36,570 nucleotides of DNA from Leptolyngbya sp. ES-bin-22 (GCA_014380065.1 JACMKO010000011.1:1-36570); one strand, 5' to 3'; shown: positions 1-8,027, counted from the first letter of the stretch. Program-made: numbers and translations. The notes: generated by a model from the letters alone, not told the origin.

Positions 1-171
1 ATTGAAGAAGCGCCTACCGAGGAAGGCTCAATTCTGGCGATCGAACACAGCAATGGCAAGATCAAGGTAAACGATGCCAAGGTCGTCAAAATGGATCTTC
101 TGACCGACAACGGCGTGATTCATGTCATCGATGGTGTCTTGATGCCTGCCATCCTGGCTGGTCATTCGTAG
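1..171 (+). CDS. Fasciclin (FAS1) domain protein, C-terminal fragment
   Basis: Only the last 56 codons lie in the window and the gene enters from the left edge. The fragment ends with the typical final strand of a FAS1 domain: a VNDAKVV segment, then NGVIHVIDGVLMP. FAS1 domains are secreted or surface adhesion modules. In cyanobacteria they are usually single-domain exported proteins, but the signal peptide cannot be checked here. The stop codon is only 2 nt from the stop codon of the convergent mscL gene, so neither gene has its own terminator in the gap. Confidence 0.85.
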   Translation: MEEAPTEEGSILAIEHSNGKIKVNDAKVVKMDLLTDNGVIHVIDGVLMPAILAGHS

Positions 172-173
172 CT

Positions 174-599
174 TTACAGATTTCGGGTTTCCAGTGCGTT
201 TGAGAGGCGATCGAGTGCGGCAGTTGTACGTTCCTGCGCGACAAGGGCAGCATCAGGCGCTTCTGCTTCGACCGTTTCCTGCCGGAAGAACCGTTTTTTC
301 GCCTTCTCAAACGCACGAATCATTAAGAAAATGACGAAGGCAATCACCAGAAAATTAATGACGGTGGAGAGAAAAACGCCATATTTGATGCCGTTGGCTG
401 ACAGTTTACTGATGTCGTCTGCACCCACTGCTGACAATGCTGGCTGCAAAAGCGTGGGTGTGATGATGTCGCCCACAAATGACTCTACAATTTTGCCAAA
501 CGCGCCGCCAATAATAACAGCAACCGCGAGATCAATGACGTTACCTCGCATGATGAATTTTTGAAAGTCAGCCAAAAAGCCGCCATTAGTCCGTGTCAT
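174..599 (-). CDS. mscL: Large-conductance mechanosensitive channel MscL
   Basis: The 141-residue product has the usual MscL length. It starts with the conserved amphipathic N-terminus (FLADFQKFIMRGNVIDLAVAVIIGGAFGKIV), which includes the first pore-lining helix. A periplasmic loop follows, then a second membrane helix (residues about 78-98, GVFLSTVINFLVIAFVIFLMI) and a charged C-terminal bundle rich in Lys, Arg and Glu. MscL forms a homopentamer in the plasma membrane and releases solutes on hypo-osmotic shock. The ATG is preceded by a purine-rich GAGAAG. The gene converges on the fasciclin gene with a 2-nt gap. Confidence 0.96.
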   Translation of the reverse strand: MTRTNGGFLADFQKFIMRGNVIDLAVAVIIGGAFGKIVESFVGDIITPTLLQPALSAVGADDISKLSANGIKYGVFLSTVINFLVIAFVIFLMIRAFEKAKKRFFRQETVEAEAPDAALVAQERTTAALDRLSNALETRNL

Positions 600-1040
600 G
601 CTTCTCTACGTCTCCCTGATTAAGGTCTGTTTCAGTTGGTTGCATTGTAGGGCAAAGCAGACGTTCGGCAACATGATGACTGATACATCGGCGTACGCTA
701 GTTAGACGGAGTACGTTTCAGTGACTTAGTAAATAAGCTTGTCACTTGCTGATCTGGTTCTTGTCAGAAGCTGGTGAACGAGACTTTATAAATCGCCGCG
801 AAGCCTAACCTTCACCTTGCAGAGCAAGATCGCATCCAACTTCGCCAAACGTTGACAAGAAACCACTGAAAATGAGGCACCTGCTGACGGTGACTGGCGG
901 CTCACAAGCTGTCTCCAAGTAAACCAATTGCTGGCTGGCTGCTAGTCTGTCATCAGAATTGGCTACTATAGAAGTAAGGCGGAATCATTCCGACATTAGA
1001 ATCATTCCGATATAAGACAATCGCTGCGAGTGAGAGATTC
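600..1040. other. Intergenic region between mscL and def, no gene seen
   Basis: This 441-bp gap separates the divergent mscL and def genes and should hold both promoters. I see no open reading frame with coding character. A sequence resembling an extended -10 element (TACTAT, 964-969) lies about 70 bp before def, but there is no convincing -35 box. The duplicated AATCATTCCGA motif further downstream is listed separately. Confidence 0.4.
983..1010 (+). repeat. Two direct copies of AATCATTCCGA, 17 bp apart, before def
   Basis: The 11-bp word AATCATTCCGA occurs at 983-993 and again at 1000-1010. The second copy ends 30 bp before the def start codon. The copies are identical and their start-to-start distance is 17 bp. 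That fits either a tandem protein-binding site in the def leader or promoter, or a simple local duplication. Which one it is cannot be told from the sequence. Confidence 0.5.
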
Positions 1041-1607
1041 ATGACTGCTCAGGTTTTGGTCGAGAAGAAGAAGCTGGCAAAGCCCCCTTTGGATATTTAT
1101 CGGTTGGGCGATCGCGTGTTGCGGCAGCCAGCCAAGCGCATTGCAAAAGTCGATGCGGAAGTAAAGCAGTTGATCCGCGAAATGCTGCAAACGATGTATA
1201 GCGCCGATGGGATCGGGCTGGCAGCACCGCAAGCCGCTGTCAACAAACAGCTCATTGTGATCGACTGTGAGCCGGATGAAGCTGCCACACCGCCTTTGAT
1301 CTTGATCAATCCGGTGATCAAGCAAGCAAGCGCCGATCTGTCCGTGACGCAAGAAGGGTGTCTCAGCATCCCTGGAGTGTATCTAGATGTAAAACGTCCC
1401 ACTGCAATCGAAGTTTCTTACAAAGATGACCAGGGTCGTCCGCAAAAATTGTCAGCTACAGGGCTTCTAGCCTGTTGCATTCAGCACGAAATTGACCACC
1501 TTAATGGGGTTTTGTTCGTCGATCGTGTTGAAAACGCACTCATGCTAAACGAAGAGCTGACTAAGCATGGCTTTTCGGCTCAGGCGGTCAAATCGATCGT
1601 ACACTGA
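1041..1607 (+). CDS. def: Peptide deformylase
   Basis: The enzyme removes the formyl group from the initiator methionine of new proteins. All three catalytic motifs are present: GIGLAAPQ (57-64), EGCLS with the metal ligand Cys107, and HEIDH (149-153), where two histidines bind the metal and Glu150 is the catalytic acid/base. The length of 188 residues is normal for a bacterial deformylase. A Cys-Cys pair precedes QHEIDH where I would expect a residue such as Arg, an odd but probably harmless change. An adenine- and guanine-rich GAGAG lies just before the ATG. A duplicated 11-bp motif lies upstream. Confidence 0.97.
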   Translation: MTAQVLVEKKKLAKPPLDIYRLGDRVLRQPAKRIAKVDAEVKQLIREMLQTMYSADGIGLAAPQAAVNKQLIVIDCEPDEAATPPLILINPVIKQASADLSVTQEGCLSIPGVYLDVKRPTAIEVSYKDDQGRPQKLSATGLLACCIQHEIDHLNGVLFVDRVENALMLNEELTKHGFSAQAVKSIVH

Positions 1608-1670
1608 CCGTGGGCTAGGCGCTTAAGCTGTAGCAATAAACTCAAACTTCAAAACTTGGGACTAAGTAAC

Positions 1671-1865
1671 GTGACTCCAAAGAGCGGTGTGTTTCTAGGC
1701 GGCTCGTGCATTACGGCGATCGCAGCCGTTGGTTCAGTCTTTGAGCTGTCGTCGGGTGTACCGCAACTTGGCAGCGTGTTGACTGGCGTTATTCTGGCAG
1801 TGTGTATCCCTTTAACGGTCGTCTTTTTCCTGGCGGCAGTACGAGACACGCGGGCAAACCAGTAG
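1671..1865 (+). CDS. Small two-helix membrane protein, unknown function
   Basis: The 64-residue product has two hydrophobic stretches (about residues 4-24 and 30-56). A short polar turn lies between them, and the tail is charged and ends in RDTRANQ. I chose the GTG at 1671. An upstream in-frame TTG at 1656 would add five residues, and neither start has a strong ribosome-binding site. It follows def by 63 bp on the same strand and could be read with it. I do not recognise a named family. Codon use looks real, and the reading frame ends cleanly before the next gene. Confidence 0.6.
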   Translation: MTPKSGVFLGGSCITAIAAVGSVFELSSGVPQLGSVLTGVILAVCIPLTVVFFLAAVRDTRANQ

Positions 1866-1969
1866 ACACAAGGTAGGGTAGACGGTGTAGGGTGTAAAGC
1901 ATAGATAATGCAACTACCACTGCGAAATCATTTTCAGCCCTTTTAGAAGCTGGTCAGAATCCCCCGACG

Positions 1970-3385
1970 ATGACGGGAACGGATCGCTACACACCATTTC
2001 TGCGGCTGCTGCCTTCTGGTGACGCTGCTGGAAACTACCCCCTGTATCCGCTATCGCTGACGGAGACGGTAACGCTTGGGCGTGATCCACAGTGCCAAAT
2101 CGTCTTAGACCCACTGGTTTATCGGGCTGTGTCACGGCGACATGCCGAAGTAAAGCCCGTCTTGGGGTTTGAGTCACCTGATGGCAACCACTTTTGGCAG
2201 GTTGGCGACCTGGGCAGCGCTAATGGCACGTTTGTCAATGGCGAGCGGCTCAAAGATGTCCAGGTGTTGCATCCAGGCGATCGCATTGCACTGGGGCAGA
2301 ACGGACCTGAATTTCTCTTTGAATGCCAGCCTAGCGTAAGGACTGCTAAACCAGCACCACCAACTCCACCAGCGCGGATCAATCTGCCCGTCGCTACTCG
2401 TCGTAAGCGGACTCCTGCTCCCGATCGACTCTCTGCAACCAGCCCACCGCCACGCCGCCGCGAACCCGATGCGATCAGTCTGACGCAGTTGTTTCCAATC
2501 CTTTCTACAGGACGACAGCTAACGCGCAAAGCCTATTTGCTTCCAGGCGGCATCACGGTCGCGTTTGTGGTGCTCATGTTTGTGGCGGTTGGCAACCCGC
2601 TGGCGTTCAACATGCTGCTGGCAGCCTATCTAGCGGGTGCTGCGTACTATTTTGTCTACGAGCTGTGTGGAAAGCGGAAACCCTGGTGGATTCTGTCGGG
2701 TGCGGCTGTGTTTACGCTGCTGCTGCTTATCAGCCCCGTGCTTAAGCTCTTCGTGTTTGTGTTTCGGCAAGTCTTACCAGGCGAGTTGCCTACAGGGGAT
2801 GTTGCAGTCCCCTTCCCAATCTTGCTGATCAAGATGTTCTTTGGTGCGGGGTTGATGGAGGAGTTGCTGAAAGCAATTCCGGTCTTTGCTGCTTATTTGC
2901 TAGGAACTCAGTTGCGATCGCCCTACCGAGAGCGTCTAGGCGTGTGGGAACCGTTAGACGGGATTCTGCTGGGCAGTGCGTCCGCAGTTGGCTTCACCTT
3001 GCTGGAAACATTGGCACAGTATTTACCCGAAGTGTATAAAGCCACGTTGTCCTCTGGCGAAGGAGCCGCCCAACTCGCCAGCTTGCAACTGTTGATTCCA
3101 CGCGTTTTGGGTTCCGTGGCAGGGCATATGGCGTACAGCGGCTATTTGGGCTACTTTATTGGACTCAGCGTGCTGCGATCGCGACGACGCTGGCTCATTT
3201 TGGGCATCGGCTATCTCACCGCTTCCGGACTCCACGCCCTCTGGAACACCGTTGGCAGCATTAGTCCCGTTTTCCTGGCGCTGGTTGGTCTGCTGTCATA
3301 CGCCTTCCTCGCTGCCGCCATTCTTAAAGCACGTGAATTATCACCGACGCGATCGCAGAACTTCGCCACCCGCTTCTACAAGTAG
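1970..3385 (+). CDS. FHA domain fused to a PrsW-type intramembrane metalloprotease
   Basis: The N-terminus (about 34-118) is an FHA domain with the expected LGRD, SRRHAE and NGTFVNG elements, which reads phosphothreonine on partner proteins. A proline- and arginine-rich linker (120-175) joins it to a multi-spanning membrane domain. That domain has the PrsW/M82 signature residues: MEELLK (Glu297, Glu298, Lys301), FTLLE (Glu346), His386 in GHMAYSG and His422 in LHALWN. PrsW proteins cut membrane-bound substrates, classically the anti-sigma factor RsiW in Bacillus. The FHA part suggests that phosphorylation selects the substrate or switches the protease. This is inferred from architecture only. 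The substrate is unknown and no anti-sigma gene is nearby. Confidence 0.88.
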   Translation: MTGTDRYTPFLRLLPSGDAAGNYPLYPLSLTETVTLGRDPQCQIVLDPLVYRAVSRRHAEVKPVLGFESPDGNHFWQVGDLGSANGTFVNGERLKDVQVLHPGDRIALGQNGPEFLFECQPSVRTAKPAPPTPPARINLPVATRRKRTPAPDRLSATSPPPRRREPDAISLTQLFPILSTGRQLTRKAYLLPGGITVAFVVLMFVAVGNPLAFNMLLAAYLAGAAYYFVYELCGKRKPWWILSGAAVFTLLLLISPVLKLFVFVFRQVLPGELPTGDVAVPFPILLIKMFFGAGLMEELLKAIPVFAAYLLGTQLRSPYRERLGVWEPLDGILLGSASAVGFTLLETLAQYLPEVYKATLSSGEGAAQLASLQLLIPRVLGSVAGHMAYSGYLGYFIGLSVLRSRRRWLILGIGYLTASGLHALWNTVGSISPVFLALVGLLSYAFLAAAILKARELSPTRSQNFATRFYK

Positions 3386-3662
3386 TTTGAGTTGAAAGCA
3401 CTGTTAGCGTCCAAGTTTTTATGACTGCAAGCGGTCTGAATCTACTTCACTCAGTCTGTGTTTCGCTTGAAAAATTGGCTAGACGATCACAGAGATACAA
3501 TCGCAGAATGCACCCGTAAAGCATAGCGTTCGTAGTCAGCGGCTGTAAACAACTTTAGCAACGCTATCAGTGGCTTCGGTTAATTCACTTCAGCAAGGTT
3601 GTCATGCTGCCTTTTTACAGCGATCGCAACAACTTCATTCAGGCTCGAATTGGGCTCGATCG

Positions 3663-4154
3663 CTACTCCTCAAACGACATTAAAAGCTTACGCAGCAATT
3701 GAGCGAGAGCGTCACGTTCCGCCTCTTCTAAAGTGCTCAGGAGCCTATGCTCATTGGCAACATGAACCGCAATCGCTTTTTCAATCACGTCAAACCCCTT
3801 GTGGGTCAACTGAATAAGCGTCACTCGGCGATCGATTGAATCAGGAATACGCTGCACCAGTTCAGCTTGTTCTAAACCATCAAGCCGATGCGTCATCGTA
3901 CCGGATGAAACCATTAAGGTGTTGAATAGCTCCGTCGGTGTCAGTTGGTGCGGCTGACCAGAGCGGCGCAACGTTGCCAACACGTCAAATTCGCCAGCGT
4001 TCAAATCAAACTCTGAAAACGTCTTTTGAATCCCTCGCAGCAGGTGCTGTCTCACGCGTCCTATTCTGCCAATGATGCCCATCGGTGATACATCTAAGTC
4101 AGGGCGCTCTTTCTGCCATTGCGCCAAAATTGCATCGATCTGATCACCACTCAT
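3663..4154 (-). CDS. MarR family transcriptional regulator
   Basis: The protein has the winged-helix arrangement of MarR repressors: a dimerising N-terminal helix, a recognition helix around LTPTELFNTLMVSSGTMTHRL, and the wing with the DRR motif (DSIDRRVTLIQLT). It would bind palindromic DNA and release it on binding a small ligand. It is transcribed divergently from an EamA-type exporter, and strong palindromes fill the gap between them. This fits a repressor of itself and of the exporter. I chose the ATG at 4154. A GTG at 4169 would add five residues but sits only 6 bp from the palindrome. The product is 163 residues, a normal length. Confidence 0.93.
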   Translation of the reverse strand: MSGDQIDAILAQWQKERPDLDVSPMGIIGRIGRVRQHLLRGIQKTFSEFDLNAGEFDVLATLRRSGQPHQLTPTELFNTLMVSSGTMTHRLDGLEQAELVQRIPDSIDRRVTLIQLTHKGFDVIEKAIAVHVANEHRLLSTLEEAERDALAQLLRKLLMSFEE

Positions 4155-4175
4155 TGAAATGCCAGACACCTAAAA

Positions 4176-4206
4176 ATCTTGATGCTAACCATCTTAGCAT
4201 CAAGAT
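4176..4206. promoter_or_regulatory. Perfect 13-bp inverted repeat, probable MarR operator
   Basis: ATCTTGATGCTAA (4176-4188) and its exact reverse complement TTAGCATCAAGAT (4194-4206) are separated by 5 bp. The site lies just upstream of the marR-type gene and 48 bp before the exporter gene. Size, symmetry and place fit a MarR dimer site controlling both genes. The TATCTTGAT core recurs in the second site at 4232. Confidence 0.75.
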
Positions 4207-4210
4207 AAAT

Positions 4211-4253
4211 GCTAGAATTTCGATGTTAAGTATCTTGATATAAAGATTCTAGC
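4211..4253 (+). promoter_or_regulatory. Nested palindromes just before the EamA gene
   Basis: An inner half-site pair ATCTT-GATATA-AAGAT (4232-4247) repeats the ends of the main operator and is a likely second MarR site. An outer pair, GCTAGAAT (4211-4218) and ATTCTAGC (4246-4253), ends one base before the exporter start codon. In mRNA it could also form a hairpin over the ribosome-binding region. The two pairs overlap by two bases. Confidence 0.55.
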
Positions 4254-4254
4254 C

Positions 4255-5172
4255 ATGAAGACACCTACTGTTCGGCTGTCCGACATTCTGCTGACTGCTT
4301 TAGCGCCGATGGCATGGGGAACGACATATGTTGTGGCAACTGAACTCCTGCCGCCTAATCATCCGCTCTTGGTGGCTTCGTTGCGATCGCTGCCCATTGG
4401 TCTTCTGCTAATAGCATGGGTACGACAACTGCCTCAAGGCATTTGGTGGTGGCGTATTTTGCTCTTAGGTAGCCTCAATATCGGCATTTTTCAGGCACTA
4501 TTGTTTGTGGCGGCTTATCGTCTTCCAGGTGGCGTTGCGGCGACAGCAGGTGCAATCCAGCCTTTGTTAGTCGTTTTGTTTTCCTGGATCATCTTGCATG
4601 AAAAACCGTCTAAGCTGTCGATTGTGGCGGCGATCGCTGGCTTTGTAGGTGTCGGCTTGCTGGTGCTCGGTCCGGCAGCGCGACTGGATGGCGTTGGCAT
4701 TGCGGCAGCGATCGCGGGAGCCGTAACGATGGGGTTGGGCACGGTACTCGTCAAACGGTGGAAACGCCCAGTGTCTCTACTGGTTTTTACAGCATGGCAG
4801 TTAGCCGTTGGTGGTTTCGTTCTGCTGCCGATCGCTCTGGTGGTTGAAGGACCGATCACGCATGTCTCAACCACTAATCTATGGGGCTTTGCTTACCTGG
4901 GCTTGATCGGCACTGGGCTTGCTTATGCGCTTTGGTTCCGGGGCATTGATAAACTCAAAACGTCGGCAGTTGCGTCTCTAGGTCTGATGAGTCCTCTAGT
5001 TGCAACGCTTATCGGCTTCGTTTTACTCGGTCAAACCTTTACACCCATTCAACTGATTGGGATTGCGATCGTGTTGGTGAGTGTTTTGATCGGACAACAG
5101 ACGAATCAATCACCTCAACCTCCCTCTCATCCTTCCAAATCACGGCTCAAAAAAGCACGTTCAGGTTTGTGA
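4255..5172 (+). CDS. EamA/DMT family transporter, probable efflux pump
   Basis: The 305-residue protein has about ten hydrophobic helices in two similar halves, as expected for two EamA repeats of the drug/metabolite transporter superfamily. Recognisable family segments are WGTTYVVATELLPPNHPLL near the N-terminus and YALWFRGIDKLKTSAVASLGLMSPLVATLIGFVLLGQ in the second half. Related proteins (YedA/PecM type) export amino acids, pigments or toxic metabolites. The substrate here is unknown. The divergent MarR gene and the shared operators suggest the pump is induced by the compound it exports. The last 20 residues are polar and rich in Pro, Ser and Lys. Confidence 0.9.
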   Translation: MKTPTVRLSDILLTALAPMAWGTTYVVATELLPPNHPLLVASLRSLPIGLLLIAWVRQLPQGIWWWRILLLGSLNIGIFQALLFVAAYRLPGGVAATAGAIQPLLVVLFSWIILHEKPSKLSIVAAIAGFVGVGLLVLGPAARLDGVGIAAAIAGAVTMGLGTVLVKRWKRPVSLLVFTAWQLAVGGFVLLPIALVVEGPITHVSTTNLWGFAYLGLIGTGLAYALWFRGIDKLKTSAVASLGLMSPLVATLIGFVLLGQTFTPIQLIGIAIVLVSVLIGQQTNQSPQPPSHPSKSRLKKARSGL

Positions 5173-5294
5173 GGTGCCTTCACCATCAGCCTTGAACACG
5201 ACCTTGCCCATAGCTCACGCTCACCTGATGTTGCAGTCAAAAACTAGCTTTTAGGGTTTGCCCCGGTCAAAAACTCAACAGCCTAACAATTGCC

Positions 5295-5963
5295 TCACCC
5301 ATCACTCGTTGCGTCTAGTTCAACCAGCGCGTAGCGGGCGATCTCCAAACTCAAACGGGCTTGTTCAACATCAGAAAGCGCGTCCCATTCAATCGAACGG
5401 ACGCGCTCTAAGGTAGCTTCAATGGGAGCGTCATTGCCTCGCATGGCGTAGGCAAGAGGACGCGCTAAAACGTATAAGTCGTCTTCTGCCAAATTGGGGA
5501 GTGCGTCTTGAACACACTGCACTAACTGCTCGGCAAGGGAAGCGGACGTAGACAAAACTTGTTGGGCGCGAGTGGCGATCGCGGTGAGCAACTGCTGAGG
5601 AACGCGGGTCGCGAAGCGCTGCATCAGGGTTTCTTGAAGGGTTGCGGTTGACCAAAGTTGGTTTACCTGGGCAAAGAAGACACTGGAACGGGACGCAACC
5701 TCGTCCGCATTCCAGCCATCCAGGGAGAACTCTTGCTCTAATTCTGTAAAAAATGCTTCCGATTCAGGCGCAGCAGGATTCCAAATATACGGAGCTTTAG
5801 CGGTTGGGTCTTCGGCAACAGTCAAGGCATCTTCGGTGAGCGGTTCATTGCCTTGCCAGGAGCAGTGTGCGCCGTCAGCATGGAGCAGTGTTGCCCAGAG
5901 CGCTTGCTCAACCTTCGCCTCTAACTCTGTTTGATCGTCGGGACACATTACCTTATTTTCCAT
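5295..5963 (-). CDS. Conserved protein of unknown function beside the CHAT-FHA gene
   Basis: This is an acidic, soluble, mostly helical protein of 222 residues. It has no signal peptide, membrane segment or known catalytic motif. The WNPAAPESEAFFTELEQEF segment (about residues 58-76 of this start) looks like a conserved block, and the C-terminal half is Ala/Leu-rich helix. I chose the ATG at 5963 because AGGAG lies at a proper distance before it. The upstream ATG at 5978 has no ribosome-binding site. It is the next gene downstream of the CHAT-FHA protein on the same strand, 175 bp away, so a functional link is possible but not shown. Confidence 0.75.
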   Translation of the reverse strand: MENKVMCPDDQTELEAKVEQALWATLLHADGAHCSWQGNEPLTEDALTVAEDPTAKAPYIWNPAAPESEAFFTELEQEFSLDGWNADEVASRSSVFFAQVNQLWSTATLQETLMQRFATRVPQQLLTAIATRAQQVLSTSASLAEQLVQCVQDALPNLAEDDLYVLARPLAYAMRGNDAPIEATLERVRSIEWDALSDVEQARLSLEIARYALVELDATSDG

Positions 5964-6138
5964 ATTGGACTCCTGCATGCACTGAAAACAATACCTCGTT
6001 GGTGTTACCTACAGGACGATCGCAATCAGTTCCGCAACTCCATCTAATTTACGTCATTTATCCGCTCAATGAGTTAGCTCAACCAGGTTCGCCGACTGAC
6101 CAAACCAGCAGGGCATGGGTGAGCTTGCTCTGAATCGG

Positions 6139-7866
6139 CTATTCCAGAGCGCGATCGTCGTAGGGAAGCTTTACCGAGGTCGTGAACTCTAGCGCTTCGT
6201 TATGAGCGCTGCCAAACTTCAGATGGCTGCCAGGCTGCAACGGTACCTCCTGACGATGCACTTTGCGCCAACCATTCGCTTCTAAACCAGCATCGAGCAT
6301 CCAGGTGCCAAAGCGGGAAAAGTCTTCGAGAAAGTAAGCCAACTCGGTGCTGCCGTTGCGCTGCGACTGGCGACAAAAAATGACTGCATGTTTGCGAGAC
6401 ACACCGCCCTGATCTTCTTGCAGCACCAAATCGTTTTCAGCACGGTCTCTCCCCACGCGCATGAAGCCGCCCTGAATCTGCCAGACTCTTGCTGTGGTGA
6501 GCGATCGCAGTGCCGCATCTGGCTTTGGTTGCCCCAGGCGAGTAATGGGTCCTGGCATGGCGGTCATGCCCCCTTCGATGGGTTGCAACAGTTCGCCATC
6601 AAATTCGGGATGCATGTAGAGTACAGGCAATGTCCAGGCTTGTTGGTTAAAGCGATACAGCGTCAACAGGTGCTGTCGGGCAACGGCAACCGCCTGATCG
6701 ATCGGCACTCGTCCTGATAGCGCTCGTGCAAAGGCCTGGATAAAACTGAGCGCTTCTTCATCCGTAATCGAATCCCGCATCCCCAAAACAGCAGGAACCC
6801 CGTGATGAATAAGCACCTCGGCTAAACTGCTGCGCGGCATTGCCTGCGATCGCACTGCTTCGGTTGCAACACCGTCAGCAAGCGTTTCATGATCGGGTTG
6901 GGCACCCCAGCAGGCGTTGAAGACAGCTAATTTCACCTGGCAGCGCGTAAGCACCTGTGCTAGTTCCGTCCCATTGAGGGTCATGTCGGGGCGCAAAAAC
7001 AGCAGCCCACCGTCTGGAGCAGGCATACCATGACCAGCGTAAAAAAAGACATTATACCCATGCTGCTCAAGCTGGCTGATTAGGGCTGCTGGCGTTGGTT
7101 GCACCAGCGTATCAACCTGACAAGGCGTAATAGTTCCACCGCCAATGCCACTGCTGCCAGAGGTTGTGAGCAGACGAGCCAGCACATTCGCTTCTTGCTC
7201 AAGCTGTAAGGTTGGCGAGGCTTTGGGATCGATCGTGCTAACAGATCCCTCTAACCTGTCGTTTGACGGTGGTTCAGAATCCTGACCCAGCACGAGCAGG
7301 ATTTTGAGGATGTTGTCCGATCGTAGGGCGGGCAGCGAATGCACATCGCGGGTGGTGCGGCTAAACAATAGTTGCTGCCGAAGCGAAATCGGCTGTTTAC
7401 CCGCTCCATCCTGCATGATTTCCCAGGGCAGCGCGACCAGATTGGGATCACGAATTTCTAAGCGCAGACGCAGCGGTTTTGATTGTCCCATCGCAATGCC
7501 CTGACTATGGTCGAGGCTCCCTTGAATCGGACCATCGAATAACCACTGCCAGAGGCTAATACCCAGATTTTGCATCAATCGACCCGACTGGCTTACAGGC
7601 TGACTGGGCGCAGGTGGCGGCGTTTCCAGCGGCAGCACAAGATCTGGAGGCAGCTCATCAACTTGCGACACCTGGGGTACATTGGGCAAGCTTCTAGCAG
7701 AAAACATTTCCTGCCAACCCAGCCACAGGTGGTTTTGAGCCTCTGCCCAGGCACAGTCATGCAAAACGTAGCCCCCTGGATATGGGGCTTGAGTGACGTA
7801 GATGGCGAAATGATTCACTGTCAGTAAAGGATCGATCGCCAGATTCAAGCAGGGAATTTCAGACAA
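6139..7866 (-). CDS. CHAT caspase-like protease domain with C-terminal FHA domain
   Basis: Residues about 1-160 form an N-terminal region of a type I associate with cyanobacterial CHAT proteins. Residues about 190-400 are a CHAT domain, a clan CD (caspase/separase-like) peptidase fold. The probable catalytic pair is His279 in FFYAGHG and Cys319 in FNACWGA. Supporting motifs are LAEVLIHHGVPAVLGMRDSI and the DQAVAVAR helix. Residues about 455-565 are an FHA domain (VGRD, SRKHAV, SRFGTW). The start is a TTG with no clear ribosome-binding site, but the SEIPCLNLAID N-terminus looks native and the next Met is at residue 54. FHA binding of phosphothreonine could direct the protease to its target. 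No substrate is known. Confidence 0.88.
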   Translation of the reverse strand: MSEIPCLNLAIDPLLTVNHFAIYVTQAPYPGGYVLHDCAWAEAQNHLWLGWQEMFSARSLPNVPQVSQVDELPPDLVLPLETPPPAPSQPVSQSGRLMQNLGISLWQWLFDGPIQGSLDHSQGIAMGQSKPLRLRLEIRDPNLVALPWEIMQDGAGKQPISLRQQLLFSRTTRDVHSLPALRSDNILKILLVLGQDSEPPSNDRLEGSVSTIDPKASPTLQLEQEANVLARLLTTSGSSGIGGGTITPCQVDTLVQPTPAALISQLEQHGYNVFFYAGHGMPAPDGGLLFLRPDMTLNGTELAQVLTRCQVKLAVFNACWGAQPDHETLADGVATEAVRSQAMPRSSLAEVLIHHGVPAVLGMRDSITDEEALSFIQAFARALSGRVPIDQAVAVARQHLLTLYRFNQQAWTLPVLYMHPEFDGELLQPIEGGMTAMPGPITRLGQPKPDAALRSLTTARVWQIQGGFMRVGRDRAENDLVLQEDQGGVSRKHAVIFCRQSQRNGSTELAYFLEDFSRFGTWMLDAGLEANGWRKVHRQEVPLQPGSHLKFGSAHNEALEFTTSVKLPYDDRALE

Positions 7867-7966
7867 AGATATTCAGGGGTTAAGGCTAGACCCATCACCA
7901 CATCAGGATTGTTTTAATAGTCTAGTCCTTGTTTGCCTTAGTTGATAGCAGTAAGCACTAGATAAC

Positions 7967-8012
7967 GTGAGGAGTGAGGAGTGAACCTCAACTACTGACT
8001 GCTAGCTACTGA
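7967..8012. repeat. Degenerate heptanucleotide repeats before the PBP2 stop
   Basis: GTGAGGA occurs twice in tandem (7967-7980), followed by GTGAACC. After that comes a 7-bp-periodic CTACTGA-CTGCTAG-CTACTGA run. This belongs to the 7-bp repeat class seen at many other gaps in the window. It lies between the PBP2 and CHAT-FHA genes. Confidence 0.6.
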
Positions 8013-8027
8013 CCTTCCTGTTCGCCT

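Noticed and set aside
174-316. A 63-codon frame at 125-316 on the minus strand
   Set aside because: It is a shadow of mscL and the fasciclin gene with very basic, low-quality sequence.
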